A stretch of 64,000 nucleotides of DNA from Sipunculus nudus (Eukaryota; Annelida; Sipuncula; Golfingiida; Sipunculidae). The notes under the pieces were generated by a model. It was not told where the DNA came from. It was given only the letters and a program-made list of their open reading frames with translations, and ran no database searches. Positions 48,701-57,616 of this stretch are shown here, in pieces. The position numbers and the translations under genes were made by a program. The DNA lies in the NCBI GenBank assembly GCA_026874595.1, contig CM049311.1:17073676-17137675 (forward strand), read 5' to 3'. Position 1 is the first letter of the stretch. Every line of letters begins with the position of its first letter.

Positions 48701-49508
48701 AAGTTAGAATATTCCAGGTCCAGCAGTTATGATTTGTGCCCTGTTAACGGATGGCCGGCCAGACGGACGACAGACAAAGGGTGATTGCTATAGCTCAGAT
48801 GACTTTCAGTCAGCTGAGCTAAAAATTGGATGTGTATGTTTTCTATGATTCTGTTGTTCTCCATTATTATTGAGAGGCTTTTAAGTTAATATAAGTATTC
48901 TTTCAGTGAAATGGTTTACTTGCTTTAAATTTTAGGTCACATTCCTTATATACAGTGGTCAGGTTACATTTTTCCATGATTCCTTCTACTCATTCACTGC
49001 TTGCAATAGCAGGCCTTGCTGAATATCCCCACTGGGGCACAGGAGAAGAGCCAAGAATGTTCTGACCAATAAGAGCAGATTATTACAGATTTCAGTTTCA
49101 AATATGAGGGGGGGGGATTAGTTAAGGGTTAGAGTTCCCTTGAAATCCCCTCAAAAGGCAATGTGTCCATATTTAGCAACCATGAAACCCTTAGTCTGAT
49201 GGTTTATGAACATTCTGCAAGCAACAGAAAGTTCAATATACATATGTAGTCAAATCTGATAGTTTTTTAGATGTCTGATTTTTTTGCATAACATTTTGTG
49301 ATGCTAGCTCATGCCATTCTGAGATAGGATGGGTTAAGGTAAGGAGGACAGACGATGCAACACCATTGCATAAGTTCAGAGGTTCGCTAAAAAGAACACT
49401 GTGTTACAGACTCAGCCCAATCCCTGCTCACCTGATTGATGCATCTGCATCATGGTCCTTCAAGAACTTAGAAAGGGAAGTTTTCACCAATTCCTCCTGT
49501 GTTGACAT
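32723..49508 (-). CDS. CUEDC2: CUE domain-containing protein 2 homologue
   Basis: This is an adaptor protein with a ubiquitin-binding CUE domain. In mammals CUEDC2 has been linked to steroid-receptor turnover, IKK dephosphorylation and Cdc20 control in mitosis; whether those roles hold here is unknown. Minus-strand exons in order: 49432-49508, 47075-47215, 41659-41720, 37883-38049, 35624-35797, 34854-34930, 33788-33848, 32723-32869; 906 nt, 301 aa (human 287), all GT-AG and all phases joining. Conserved blocks: IDEIVLSYMVGVLEELG (27-43), FTEMMEAYLPGF (about 55-66), CUE domain about 156-196 with M163-F164-P165 and GGDLDKAAQLVL, then TRYLDNKVVTTKGERF and the C-terminal RQYRFH (human RKYRFH). 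The variable middle (94-149) is Gln/Ser-rich. The introns carry MITEs, a LINE remnant, a mariner and repeat arrays, none of which interrupts coding sequence. Confidence 0.94.
32925..32992. repeat. (TA)n(CA)n microsatellite
   Basis: The TA run ends in CACACA. It starts about 55 bases upstream of the CUEDC2 exon 8 acceptor, close enough that length changes might affect splicing (inference). Confidence 0.95.
33682..33731. repeat. (TA)n microsatellite
   Basis: Perfect TA run about 55 bases past the CUEDC2 exon 7 donor, in intron 7. Confidence 0.95.
33788..33848 (-). CDS. CUEDC2: CUEDC2 coding exon 7
   Basis: Acceptor cattgtag|ATACTCAT; donor AAGAAG|gtaaga; residues 233-253, RYSYIDTDDDKKEHKPMLPKK, matching human [21 protein letters not shown]. 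At 61 nt it is the shortest exon. Confidence 0.9.
34142..34610. mobile_element. Long-TIR MITE in CUEDC2 intron 6
   Basis: 34175-34305 pairs, inverted, with about 34430-34590: left 'gtgtaactgctgcttgc...ttctctgggcag...cagaccactgatatt' matches inverted right 'GTGTAACCACTGCTTGC...GCTCTGGGCAG...CAGACCACTGATATT'. The arms are about 130-150 bp with a short non-palindromic centre. The exact ends and target duplication are not clear. The open frames here are by-products of the repeat. Confidence 0.75.
34854..34930 (-). CDS. CUEDC2: CUEDC2 coding exon 6
   Basis: Acceptor gaaattag|ACTAAGAA; donor GCAAG|gtcagt; residues 208-232, ending DDKKVKQEILAR, equivalent to human KDELKSFILQKY. The Lys-rich start could act as a basic patch. 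Confidence 0.9.
35624..35797 (-). CDS. CUEDC2: CUEDC2 coding exon 5 (CUE domain)
   Basis: Acceptor aatcgtag|GACTATGG; donor TACAAG|gtatta; 58 codons, residues 150-207. VKVLLEMFPASCGMEV and LAGGDLDKAAQLVLHRQ match human VDVLLEVFPTCSVEQ and ARGDLEEAVQMLVEG; MFP is the CUE ubiquitin-contact motif. Confidence 0.94.
35937..37092 (+). mobile_element. Hairpin-ended array element (TCAGCTGAGC family), copy F
   Basis: It starts with 'acctgtctttgttaggcaca' (also at about 48139) and has about three core units containing 'ggtacttacgagccccatag', 'caacagagacc'-like and 'gcagtagttattca' motifs (about 36066, 36400, 36849). Then follow a (GGAC)-rich stretch (about 37005-37045) and a 3' hairpin, GCTCAGATGACT-ttc-AGTCAGCTGAGC (37061-37087), then TAAAAA. 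The 5' palindrome seen in complete copies is absent, so this copy is 5'-truncated. It lies in CUEDC2 intron 4, minus-strand gene. Confidence 0.72.
37205..37340 (+). repeat. tRNA-derived SINE-like segment
   Basis: A-box-like TAGCCTAGTAG (about 37209-37219) and B-box-like GGTTTGAACACC (37252-37263) are spaced as in tRNAs, followed by a non-tRNA body ('cctcaatggcataatggtga'). It follows a repeat array and has no clean tRNA fold. It is probably a SINE. Confidence 0.5.
37883..38049 (-). CDS. CUEDC2: CUEDC2 coding exon 4
   Basis: Acceptor acatttcag|ATATGAGA; donor TCACAG|gtacag; residues 94-149. It is a low-conservation linker rich in Gln, Ser and Lys (includes KKRQCSESSESSD), placed by phase and position rather than by similarity. 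Confidence 0.85.
39143..40990 (+). mobile_element. Hairpin-ended array element (ATGCCCC family), copy A
   Basis: The start is ACTAGATG, then the small palindrome TGTCGgtgCGACA, then CGAATGCCCCTGCC. The core has about 180-bp tandem units ('caggccaatatctgcaggca' at about 40341, 40521, 40701 and 40881, with older units at 39250-39500). The 3' end is a hairpin, ATGCCCCGGCCAC...GTGGCGGGGGCAT (40960-40988), then AAAAA. The 3' hairpin arm GGCGGGGGCATAA complements the 5' motif. A different array with its own (GGAC)n and hairpin ending 'gagggctaaaac' (about 39500-40195) is inserted in the middle. The overlapping open frames repeat with the units and are not genes. Confidence 0.8.
41659..41720 (-). 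CDS. CUEDC2: CUEDC2 coding exon 3
   Basis: Acceptor tgtttcag|TGGAAAAG; donor ATTCAG|gtaatg; residues 74-93, GKVCDWMFDLANKLGQHRNS, aligning with human IGDMMQKLSGQLSDARN. Only 62 nt. Confidence 0.88.
42060..42520 (-). pseudogene. L2/CR1-like LINE reverse transcriptase remnant
   Basis: Minus-strand translation gives, with at least one frame break and stops, WCSENNLELNVGK, then INGSAVEIVDCFRFLGIHIS, KKAQQWLYYLIRLKRDWS and LTLSVTVWGGSF...KMARKIV. This is the C-terminal part of the reverse transcriptase of L2/CR1-type non-LTR elements ('FKYLGVHIS...KKAQQRLYFLRKLKR...SVWYG...RVVK.A'). The 5' part of the element and the catalytic YADD region are missing. It is a dead 5'-truncated copy in CUEDC2 intron 2. 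Confidence 0.85.
42705..46233. mobile_element. hAT-like element with CAAGTACAAGTAC arrays, 3.5 kb with nested repeats
   Basis: Ends CAGGCTTGGGTCAAGTAC and, inverted, CAGGCTTAGGTCAAGTAC match at 17 of 18 positions. Flanking octamers ATGGCCAT (42697-42704) and ATGTCCAT (46234-46241) match at seven of eight. Subterminal arrays of CAAGTACAAGTAC in both orientations lie at about 42710-42860 and 46030-46225. The interior holds the hairpin-ended array element at 42866-45298 and about 700 bp of other unassigned sequence. No transposase was seen. Confidence 0.8.
42866..45298 (+). mobile_element. Hairpin-ended array element (TCAGCTGAGC family), copy D
   Basis: It starts ACAAG, then the perfect palindrome TGACCCATGGGTCA (42871-42884), then TGACGCTCAGCTG. 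Core arrays: two units with 'atggcttcctggtggccata' (about 43370, 43490), then about 140-bp units with 'gaccttgacctttgacctc' (about 44530, 44671, 44803, 44940). A (GGAC)-rich stretch lies at about 45205-45245, followed by CATGACTGAAAGTCAGCTGAGC and TAAAA. The 3' CAGCTGAGC is the complement of the 5' GCTCAGCTG. It is nested inside the hAT element at 42705-46233. Confidence 0.75.
46369..46999. mobile_element. Head-to-head mariner remnants sharing outer TIRs
   Basis: TA dinucleotides (46367-46368, 47000-47001) flank ends TGAGGTGCGTCTGAAAAG and, inverted, CAAGTTGTGTCTGAAAAG. The plus strand right of about 46620 encodes a mariner transposase segment (DNAPAHNALSIQQY ... PPYSLYLAPCDFFLF, D34D spacing) with stops. 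The minus strand left of about 46600 encodes another segment of the same protein (ITLFNARGIIFSEFLPKQ, VYKEVLWHLL, then after a frame shift HQDNAPAHVVSCLVLK). Both halves end in the same 3' end sequence, so two broken copies face each other. Neither is functional. Confidence 0.85.
47075..47215 (-). CDS. CUEDC2: CUEDC2 coding exon 2
   Basis: Acceptor atctttttag|TGCGATTG; donor CAAAG|gtcagc; residues 27-72. This is the most conserved block, matching human LDEVIFSYVLGVLEDLG and AFTEMMEAYVPGF. Confidence 0.94.
47321..48825 (+). mobile_element. Hairpin-ended array element (TCAGCTGAGC family), copy E
   Basis: Start ACTAC, then palindrome TGGCCCATGGGCCA (47326-47339), then TGACCCTCAGCTG. The first core section has units with 'ttgaaccactcctgagacatgag'-like sequence (about 47490, 47770, 48060). 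From about 48139 the second section matches copy F ('ctttgttaggcacaacaa'), with units near 48260 and 48600. Then come (GGAC)-rich sequence (about 48745-48775), hairpin GCTCAGATGACT-ttc-AGTCAGCTGAGC (48793-48819) and TAAAAA. This is the most complete member in the window. It lies between CUEDC2 exons 1 and 2. Confidence 0.78.
49340..49396 (+). repeat. 3'-end fragment of a related array family
   Basis: 'ggacagacgatgcaacacc', 'cataagttcagaggttcgct' and AAAA parallel 61380-61437 ('ggacgacgccacaccgtcac', 'ataagctcacaggttcacta', AAA). It abuts CUEDC2 exon 1 in the intron. Confidence 0.5.
49432..49508 (-). CDS. CUEDC2: CUEDC2 coding exon 1
   Basis: ATG (49508-49506) starts MSTQEELVKTSLSKFL, ending with two bases of codon 26; donor ATCAG|gtgagc. 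On the minus strand a strong acceptor, tttcctgtttcttgcag, ends at 49517, leaving only 8 nt (CACAGACA) before the ATG. A non-coding first exon therefore probably lies at higher coordinates. Confidence 0.9.
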
Positions 49509-49516
49509 TGTCTGTG

Positions 49517-50249
49517 CTGCAAGAAACAGGAAAACTATTATGGTCCTTTCAATATGCTATTTCCCAAATATAAAAGTAGATTCAAATATCCCCACTTAAC
49601 TACTCATTCTCAACTCATCTTGCATGGCTATGATGATAGAGCATAGATGACATGTTAACACATGGTTGCTGGTTCAGGACATGGTGAAGAGCTTCACCAT
49701 TGCATGTTCAGGAGTCAAAATGTAAAAAAAACTGTTAAATTCCCTCAGGTTTTTTTTCTTCAAATTTTTCAACATGTGCATTTAACAATGCCAATGTTGT
49801 CCGTGTTCAGGTTACCCTCCAAATAAACATTTGGAACAGGGTGTAACCACTGATCCAGAATTTTATCAATAAATACAATTGTGTTACAAGTATAAAATTT
49901 AAATTTGAGGGGAAGCCAAGCTAGGTTGGACCAAGTTGAAGCCTAGCTAAGCTAAGCTGCCTAGAGTATGGGGTAACTATATAACACAGGTGAGGGCTCC
50001 ATCACCCACTACACTCTGTTAAACTGGGCTGGCCTGATGTAAACAATACTTTACATGGTGTCTAAAAACTTGAATAAAAGCTACTCTTTTAAATCAATTC
50101 CATTGAAATTTCAGATTTTAAAAGATTAAATCCTTATGTATACATGCTGAGAAAACTAGTGTGTACAGGGAAAAAAAGGTGCTTTGCCAAAGTTGGACAA
50201 AATTTAAGATATAAAAATAACTTTAAAAATTTGCACAATTCAGATCTTA
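49517..50249. other. Region upstream of CUEDC2 coding exon 1
   Basis: This should be 5' UTR intron sequence, judging by the acceptor at 49517. No first exon or promoter can be named from sequence alone; it could lie anywhere to the right. Confidence 0.4.
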
Positions 50250-50392
50250 CTGTAGACATCTTACTGTATGCCGTATTTTGGAATTGTAGGTCTGTAGGTT
50301 TCAAAATGTGCCCTGTTGACAGCTAGATGACAGTCAAAGGACCCTGACCATAGCTCAGACAACTTATAAGTCAGCTGAGCTAAAAATCCAAT
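50250..50392 (+). repeat. 3'-end fragment of the TCAGCTGAGC family
   Basis: 'tgtgccctgttgacag', then 'agctcagacaacttataagt' and CAGCTGAGCTAAAAA. The core and 5' palindrome are missing, leaving a truncated relic. Confidence 0.7.
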
Positions 50393-50589
50393 GTGTTGAG
50401 ACAACCAGTTGATCACAGTGGCACTAAGAAAACTGCCATTCTGCATTAAAAGCTCTATCACATTCCAAGGCAAATAATGTTAAAATAAAGGAATTAAACA
50501 GATTAAATGTGCTAAGGGGACACTGCCAGGTGCCATTGTAAAGGTGACCACAGCCAGGCAATCACCATGTGCCCTGGAGTTTTTATGTA

Positions 50590-52304
50590 CTGCATTTCCT
50601 TGATCAGACTCTGGGCCTTAAATAGTCGCCTGCCTTATTTAGTGCCGGGGCAAAACAATGTCGTAGAAAAATAAACGCCGGTCTTGTTCACAGGCCTGGT
50701 GTAGTTTCCAAGTTTGCTGCCTGATGTCTTTTCCCTTTACTATAATTGGTGCATTTATTGGTCAAATTGAGCATAGATTGTTGTAAGAATTTCAATTTGT
50801 GTTGTATTGATTATATGGTTGTTTCTTCTATAAATTATTTTTTAGCATACGTGAATGCCCTTTTCAAGAGGGACACCAAATATTCCTGATACGTCCATTA
50901 TGTTTAAAGCAGATCACTGATCCTAATAAATGCTATATAATTACGTCAGCAGTGAGAAAGCTAACACTATCACTGCTGTCAAGCTAGGTAAAACAGTACC
51001 CGGCTTGACACAACTGGTACAACTTGGTACGGTGAAAGTATACCTCTCAGATGGTTGAACAGTACTGTTCAAATATGTTTTGGCACATATTTCTTGTGTA
51101 GCATGAAGACACCAAATGATGGTGTCGAGCGGTACAATTTGTAGCTACTGTCAAGCAAAGATACGCTGCTTGCTTTCTTTTTTAAGTGCCTTTTTAAGTA
51201 CATCCCCACTGTAAGAAAATTATCTCCCAAAACACAGGTGGACATAGGTTCACAACACAAAGTAAAATTACTTAGGTAACCTTTTCAGGAATGAATGGAT
51301 GAGTTTATTTATAATAGCATCATGTACAATAACACATGAACAAAAGCAATAAATGTCTTCTTTACCGTTAAAAAAAAAGAGTACATCACCACTGTTTCCA
51401 AAACCATGCACTGAGATAATCTTTAAAGTTAAAAATAGTATTTACTCTTGTCCACAACTATATATTCAGAAATATTTCTGGCAGTAAATGTCACATACCA
51501 GTATATACCAGGTCCGAAAGGTTTCACTATGCTGTGTCAAGCTGAATCAGTTAAAAGTCAGACGGAAAGTGTTATGAAAACGAATTACGCAGTGCAGTTA
51601 TACGTACCAGCCCCTGTTTTTTTATGGAACCGATATTACTAGTTGTATACAGTGCACAGTTAATGGAAGAGCCACCTGTGTTAAGTATAAACCAGGTGAG
51701 AAACCCTTGAATACACTGTGTCGATCTGATTCAGTTGAATTCTTGACAGGAGGAAAGTTTCATTAAAAATTAATGATGCTATACCATTATAAGTACCCCC
51801 CCCCCCTGTATAAGGATTGAACCAATGTTACCAGTTGTATGCTGAGAATAGTTAATGGAAGAGCCACTCCGTGTTCAGAGGGTAGGAAATGTTACCAACT
51901 GCACGCGGTATAAAATAAACATGAAACACCTGGGTACCTTGATATGAGAGGCCCGCGCGGACCAGTTCTTGTTGACAAAGTTCTGCCATCTCACACTGTG
52001 ATTCCCTGTTAATTCTTATTTATGGCACGTGATTGTGGAGACTGCGCATGTCCCATAACCCTATGACATCTAAGTAAATTTCAAAAACACAATCCATGTA
52101 CCGACAGTGTTTTCAATTGTGTTCCTCAGTGGTGACTGGCAGGTTTATTGTTTCAGCGTGTTCATTTTTTAGTATGTCAGATGAGCCTGATAACATATTT
52201 TTTATAAATGCTGGCCTTAAATAGGAGCCTGCCTCATTTAGATGCCAGGTCAAAGCTACATTTGAAAAAATAAACCCCGGGCATCTGTTCAAGGAAATAC
52301 TTCA
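50590..52304. mobile_element. TIR element with 'ATTTCCTTGA' ends, 1.7 kb
   Basis: Left CTGCATTTCCTTGATCAG and inverted right CTGAAGTATTTCCTTGAACAG are related, and both continue into similar subterminal sequence ('ccttaaatag.cgcctgcctta' on the left; 'ccttaaataggagcctgcct' read directly on the right). Target duplication was not determined. Inside lie two diverged tandem units of about 183 bp (about 51500-51683 and 51684-51870) sharing 'gttaatggaagagccac'. No transposase was recognised. Confidence 0.6.
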
Positions 52305-54835
52305 GTTGAATCACATGAGCTTCTGGCTGATCTTTCTAGACTAGAAGTAGAAGGCACTGATCAATTATTTCTGTCCAAATTTAAACAATTTCTTTCACGT
52401 TTTTTTCAGTATATTTTGACAAAACAAGTATAAAATGAAATTTCCAATCATGCAGATCAGAAAAAGATTCTGGATAGCAGAACATAAAAATATACAGGTT
52501 GGTCGGAAACTAGAGGCAGAAGTAATTTTTTACGATATCTTTCCAATGAAATGAGGGATAACTGAAATGAATTTTTCTTAGAATCATGAAAAAGGAAAAG
52601 TTGAATTTTGCTTTTAGCTTTATATATACCATTGGAAGTATTTTGTATAAGTTGGAAAGTGATAAGCACCACTGATTTCCCACAAAAGATCGGGAATTCT
52701 ATTCTACTAAACAGTTTTGTACAATCCTGGTCAGATATTAGGACAGGCATTTAGAATTCCATTCATCAAAAATAAATTCCTCAGGAAACCGGGAATTCAT
52801 ACAATTCCCAATGTTTCCGCAAATTCATACATTTCTGATGTTATCAATATTATTACAGGTTTCGCCACCAGATGGAGACAGATCCAAAACGCAGACATAC
52901 AAAAAAAGGGATAAGAATGCCATAACCACGTAAACATAGATGCCAATAGTGTTTTTTTTGTATTGACTAAAACAGCAGCCTGAATTGTAAATTCCCTCCC
53001 ATAACTGTTTGTGATGAAATGTGCGAAACTGAAAACAGTTTGGTAATAGTTACAAAAAGAAAAAAAACTATCATCGAAATTGTCAGTTTACTGTAACACC
53101 ACTATCATCATTTCCCAGAATGACACCCCCCCCCCCCCCCCCCACACACACCAAACACACTGACACAGTGTCAGTGACATTGTCCTTCACAAATTAGTAT
53201 AACAGCAACAATTTCATAAAACTGACAAGTGCATGCTGATATTTAGAGGGAGTGAAACTTATCATTTGAAAAAAAAGAGCATGCCATCATAATTGTTGAT
53301 ATATTTTAAAAGAAAATATTGCATTCCCGGATGAAATGTGCAAGTTTGTTTACAAACATTACGACAATGGCTTCGCTCGTCTGCGCTATGGCCAAGCTTT
53401 CTTAAATCCATCAAAATTCGTATGTACTTACCATCCCTTTTCCAAATCAACTTGAAGAACTTGATATCAGTCGTCAAGAACCTGGACGTGCCAATGAAAT
53501 GGATGCCGTTAATGTGCTAATTTATTCTTATGTAAGGAAATTTATGAAACACTAATATCGAATTTACCCGCTGGTCCGGGGATTACCGAAATAAACATGC
53601 GAAAGTTCCGGTGTACTCTAAAAATAATGGCTTCAATTACTTCCTACCGTGGAATAAATAAAGCCCAACACAATTTAGCCTAATTTTAATGAAGATATCG
53701 CCAGTTTTTTTTTATTTTCACTCGCTGGTCTTTACAAACATGTAATTATATAGTAAAAACTCTTTAAAAATTCTGGTGTTATCTTAAGAAAAAAAGAAAC
53801 ATTAATTTCGTATCATCTTACCTAAGTGGGCACATGAATGACAATGCAAACTATAGTAGGCCTATGGCTGTAGCCCAGTAGGCCTAAACCTCAGTAGCCG
53901 ATTTTGGACTTAACTTTAAATAAATTGCAACAAAAATCATTTGGATCCCATGCTTTCTTTAAGATCCCCAGACTGATATACTAAAAGTTCCAAGGAATCC
54001 AAGCATGGGAAAAAATATGGATAATTTCAATTGACCATAGCCTATAAGGCTATGCCACAAAATGTGTGTTTTTTTTTTAAATTTCATAGACAAGGGTTTT
54101 GCTTCATAACTATGGTATCTTGCGTATTGAAATCAAGAGGCCTGCTCAATAGAGAAGGCGAGTTGCGCCAACATAAATTTAACTTTGCTTAACAGACAAT
54201 ATCAATATAATTTGTCTATGGATACGATAACGCAAGTTATAATATCACATTTATTTTACAATTAGCTAGGCCTTTTCGCTTTTAACAAGGACAAAAGGGG
54301 CCTAAATTTAGTTCAATTAACACTCACAACTGCAATTTACACAATTTAGAAAAATTGTTCAAAACTTTATAATGATATTTTTTTCTTTCAAAAAAGAGTT
54401 CGACTTGGTATAATCAAATAAATTGTAATTATTTCTGTCATATCGTAATAATATACAATACTAAACGGAGAATACAATATCAACTGGGGTTTCAAAAGTC
54501 AAACCAGTTATTATTAGTTATTTAATTGATACATTTTTTTTTTGGTAACCCATGTGACTTTCGACTTTCAAATTACACGTGCCACGTATAGTATAGGAAC
54601 ACATGGGTTTTGTGAAAATGGTGGATATGACACGGCTCAAAATCAGCCTGAGTGCTGGATCACCGGAAATTTAGCCGAAAAGTTTAATACAGGGTGATAT
54701 ATTAATCTAGTAAAGTACTGGACGCTGACTTCCTCAACCCCCCCCCCCCCCCCCGAAAGTGCTCTGACAGGCCATATAGCTTAATTTAATTACTGACGGA
54801 TTACGTTTTCGCAGGCATTACGCAATTTAATCTTT
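52305..54835. other. Non-coding stretch, no feature assigned
   Basis: It holds poly-C runs at about 53127-53143 and 54740-54754 and short AT-rich frames only. The untranslated first exon of CUEDC2 could be here, but nothing marks it. Confidence 0.4.
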
Positions 54836-55367
54836 AGACGGGTCAAGGTTTGGAAAATATAGCTCAATCCCGAACAAATTGTTTTATGGTGATTTTCTGT
54901 ACAAAAGGATCCGCTTATCAATAAATCAAAAGTTTACCAAAATGGTACACTGGGGAATTATTTTCAAATGGCTTCCAAGATGGCCGCGAAGCCCCTCAGA
55001 TAAAAATAAATAATTTAGTTTTCATTAAAGAGTTTTAATTTTGGTACGTGTTACTAGATTATTAATTGGGCCCAAACATCCAATGGAACAAATAAAAACA
55101 CCATTACGTATTTATATTACTGGCAAATCAAAAATAAGGTCCAAAATGGCCGCCAAGTCCTTAAAAATGGCCATGAATCGTTCATTTTTCCTCATAGAAT
55201 TGTAATTATGGTATATTATATTTGGTTTTTGGGTCCTGAAATTCACTGTAACCAATAAAAACCTCATTACGTATTTATATTGCTGGCAAATTCAATATAT
55301 ATAACGTCCAAAATGGCCACAAAGTCCTTAAAAATGGCCATAAATCATTCATTTTTCATCATCATAG

Positions 55368-55548
55368 CAGCAGCTATGGACCATCTTCAGAAGACTATCA
55401 AGAGCTAAATCAATGCTTACCAGCAATAGAACTAACTGATAATCATCCAGTTTGTGACATATATGTTACCTTTTTCCCAAGACTGTTGCATAATATAATA
55501 AGACAGAAATATCTAGTGAAGGATGCAACTTTTCCTTTCGAGATTTAA
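55368..55548 (+). CDS. Possible coding fragment inside the foldback-like element
   Basis: After an acceptor-like 'tttttcatcatcatag' a frame of about 60 codons runs to TAA at 55546-55548; it includes SSEDYQELNQCLPAIEL, CDIYVTFFPRLLHN and LVKDATFPFEI. The composition looks protein-like but I recognise no family. It could be a captured exon, a fragment of an element protein or chance. Confidence 0.2.
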
Positions 55549-56309
55549 AGCTAAGGATGCGTACATGGCGAGGAAGAGTCATAGGGAATTCCCGGCCTCT
55601 AACAGCTACCAGTCCACAAATTCCAACCAATGCACAGTGGATGTAACACCCAACCTCTCTTGACAAGAGCCTGGTCTTCAAATTTCATCAGAATCCTACT
55701 ATGGGGATCTTAAAAAGCCAATCCTTTTAGAGAAAAGCGCATATTGCTGGCGGACCTAAAATGCCAGAGTCGGTACTAACTACTAAAGTTTGAGGAGCAT
55801 GCCTTGTCCACATGGCAAACGTATATTTTTTCTAGATAATGGCCTGTTTCAATCATCTAACTAGAGAACAACCTGAATATCACAAACACTTCAGTCAGAT
55901 AATCAGAAAAAAAATCAAAATAAATTGGAAGCATCTGAAATCCAAAACAGTGCCACGTTATCAACTAAGCCATCAGCCGATGCACAAGTCCCCAGGATCA
56001 CCAGGGCCGTGCCTGTAGCCGAATTTTTGATACACTACCGCCTAGTCGGATAGATCCTTACACTGCACACTACACCGACCACCAGGAAACAACCAGGTCC
56101 TAAAGAACATTCTATATTGATGAATTGAAACAAACATAGCTTCTTTTCCACTTTGCCACCAGCCTAGAAAACATACTGACCTCCCACGGAACTCTGTCAG
56201 GAGCTGGTAAACAAAACGGAAACCAGTTCAGAAGAAGGAGGAATCAACATTCGGTTCACCAAAGAATAAACCAGGAATATCTGGTTGAAGATGAAAAAAA
56301 AAAAAAAAA

Positions 56310-57616
56310 ACTAGACGACCATAGGTCGAACGCTTGCCGGAAATCGAAAGTGAAACACAGACGGACAGACAGAACATATTGTCGGTTTTCTATTAATGGA
56401 ATGACTCTCAGGGACATTGCTGAGAATATGTGGCCCGGAATTACATATGAGACAAAATAACAGGCAAGCAGATAAAGCTGACAACAAAAGACGAACAGAC
56501 AGACAAGATTGACACCAGATGACATAATCTAGTTATTGAGAAGATTCAAAGGAAGAAAGTGAGTTATAATTTATGTAATTTAGATTTATAGTTTTGGAGA
56601 TATGGCGAATTAATGATATACTTGGGAGGCTCGACTGTAGCGCCCTCTAGCGGACATATTTCGAAGACGACAAATGCGTTTCGTATTATTAGTGTATGAC
56701 ATGAGAGGTCCCAGTTTCCAAAGGATTCCGTCAAAGATGTGGCCTGTAGAATGCTATATGTAAAGCGTAAGAACCAGCAAGCAGGCGACTTTGAGGATAA
56801 CGGACAAACAGATGGACACACTGCCAAAGTGACAGAAGATTGAAACCAGATGCCTTAATCAGGTTATGGAGAAGACTCAAAGGAAGAAAAAAGCTATAGT
56901 TTATGTAACTGAGGTTTATAGTTTTGGAGATATTGCCAAAGCGTGATATGTTGGGGAGGTTCGCATCCAGCGCCCCCTAGCGGCCCTATTCAAAAAATAA
57001 AAAAACAATTTAGAGATCCTAGTGTAGGACTTATAATATGTCAGTTTCAAAAAGATTCCTGCAATAATGTGGCCTTTGGCGCAAGATGAATGAAATCTCG
57101 AAATATCTCTATTCACGAGATATTTTACAAGATACTGCAAGACTTGTAATAAAATCTTGTAGTACTAGTTGAATGCTACCTGATGCAAGAAACTAGATCA
57201 CTCTAGCTTTAAAACTGACAAAGTTAGAAAAATAAGACCCCTTATTTTCGAATATCATGACTTTTCCCCCAAAAATTTGTAACCATGGTTACGGCAAATT
57301 TTAGTCAGCTACACACCAGATGACAGGCCTTGGAATGACGATTAAAATGGGCTATTGTTGAAGTAGATACGACTAATAGTCACAAAGATATGAAGAAAAA
57401 CCCGTTTTGAGAAGTTTTGACGACCTTGACCTTGACCTTTGACCTATTTTAACCAAAAACAATAGGGCACCTAGAAATTATGTTTTTCATCATCCGTGTA
57501 AGTTTCAAGGTTACTGTGGCCAAATTGTGGCCAGGAGAGTGATGACAAACAGACAAACAGACATACGCAACTGACCAATAAGCTTGCCGAAATCTTTGAT
57601 TCCGGCAAGCAAAAAA
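56310..57616 (+). mobile_element. Hairpin-ended array element (GCTTGCCGG family), copy C
   Basis: Start ACTAGA, palindrome CGACCATAGGTCG (about 56315-56327), then AACGCTTGCCGG. Two core units of about 335 bp ('tttatagttttggagatatg', 'cagcgccccctagcgg'; about 56590-56660 and 56920-56990), preceded and followed by CAGA/GGAC-rich sequence. The 3' hairpin GCTTGCCG...CCGGCAAGC (57582-57610) is followed by AAAAAA; CCGGCAAGC complements the 5' motif exactly. It is nested in the foldback-like element. Confidence 0.78.
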
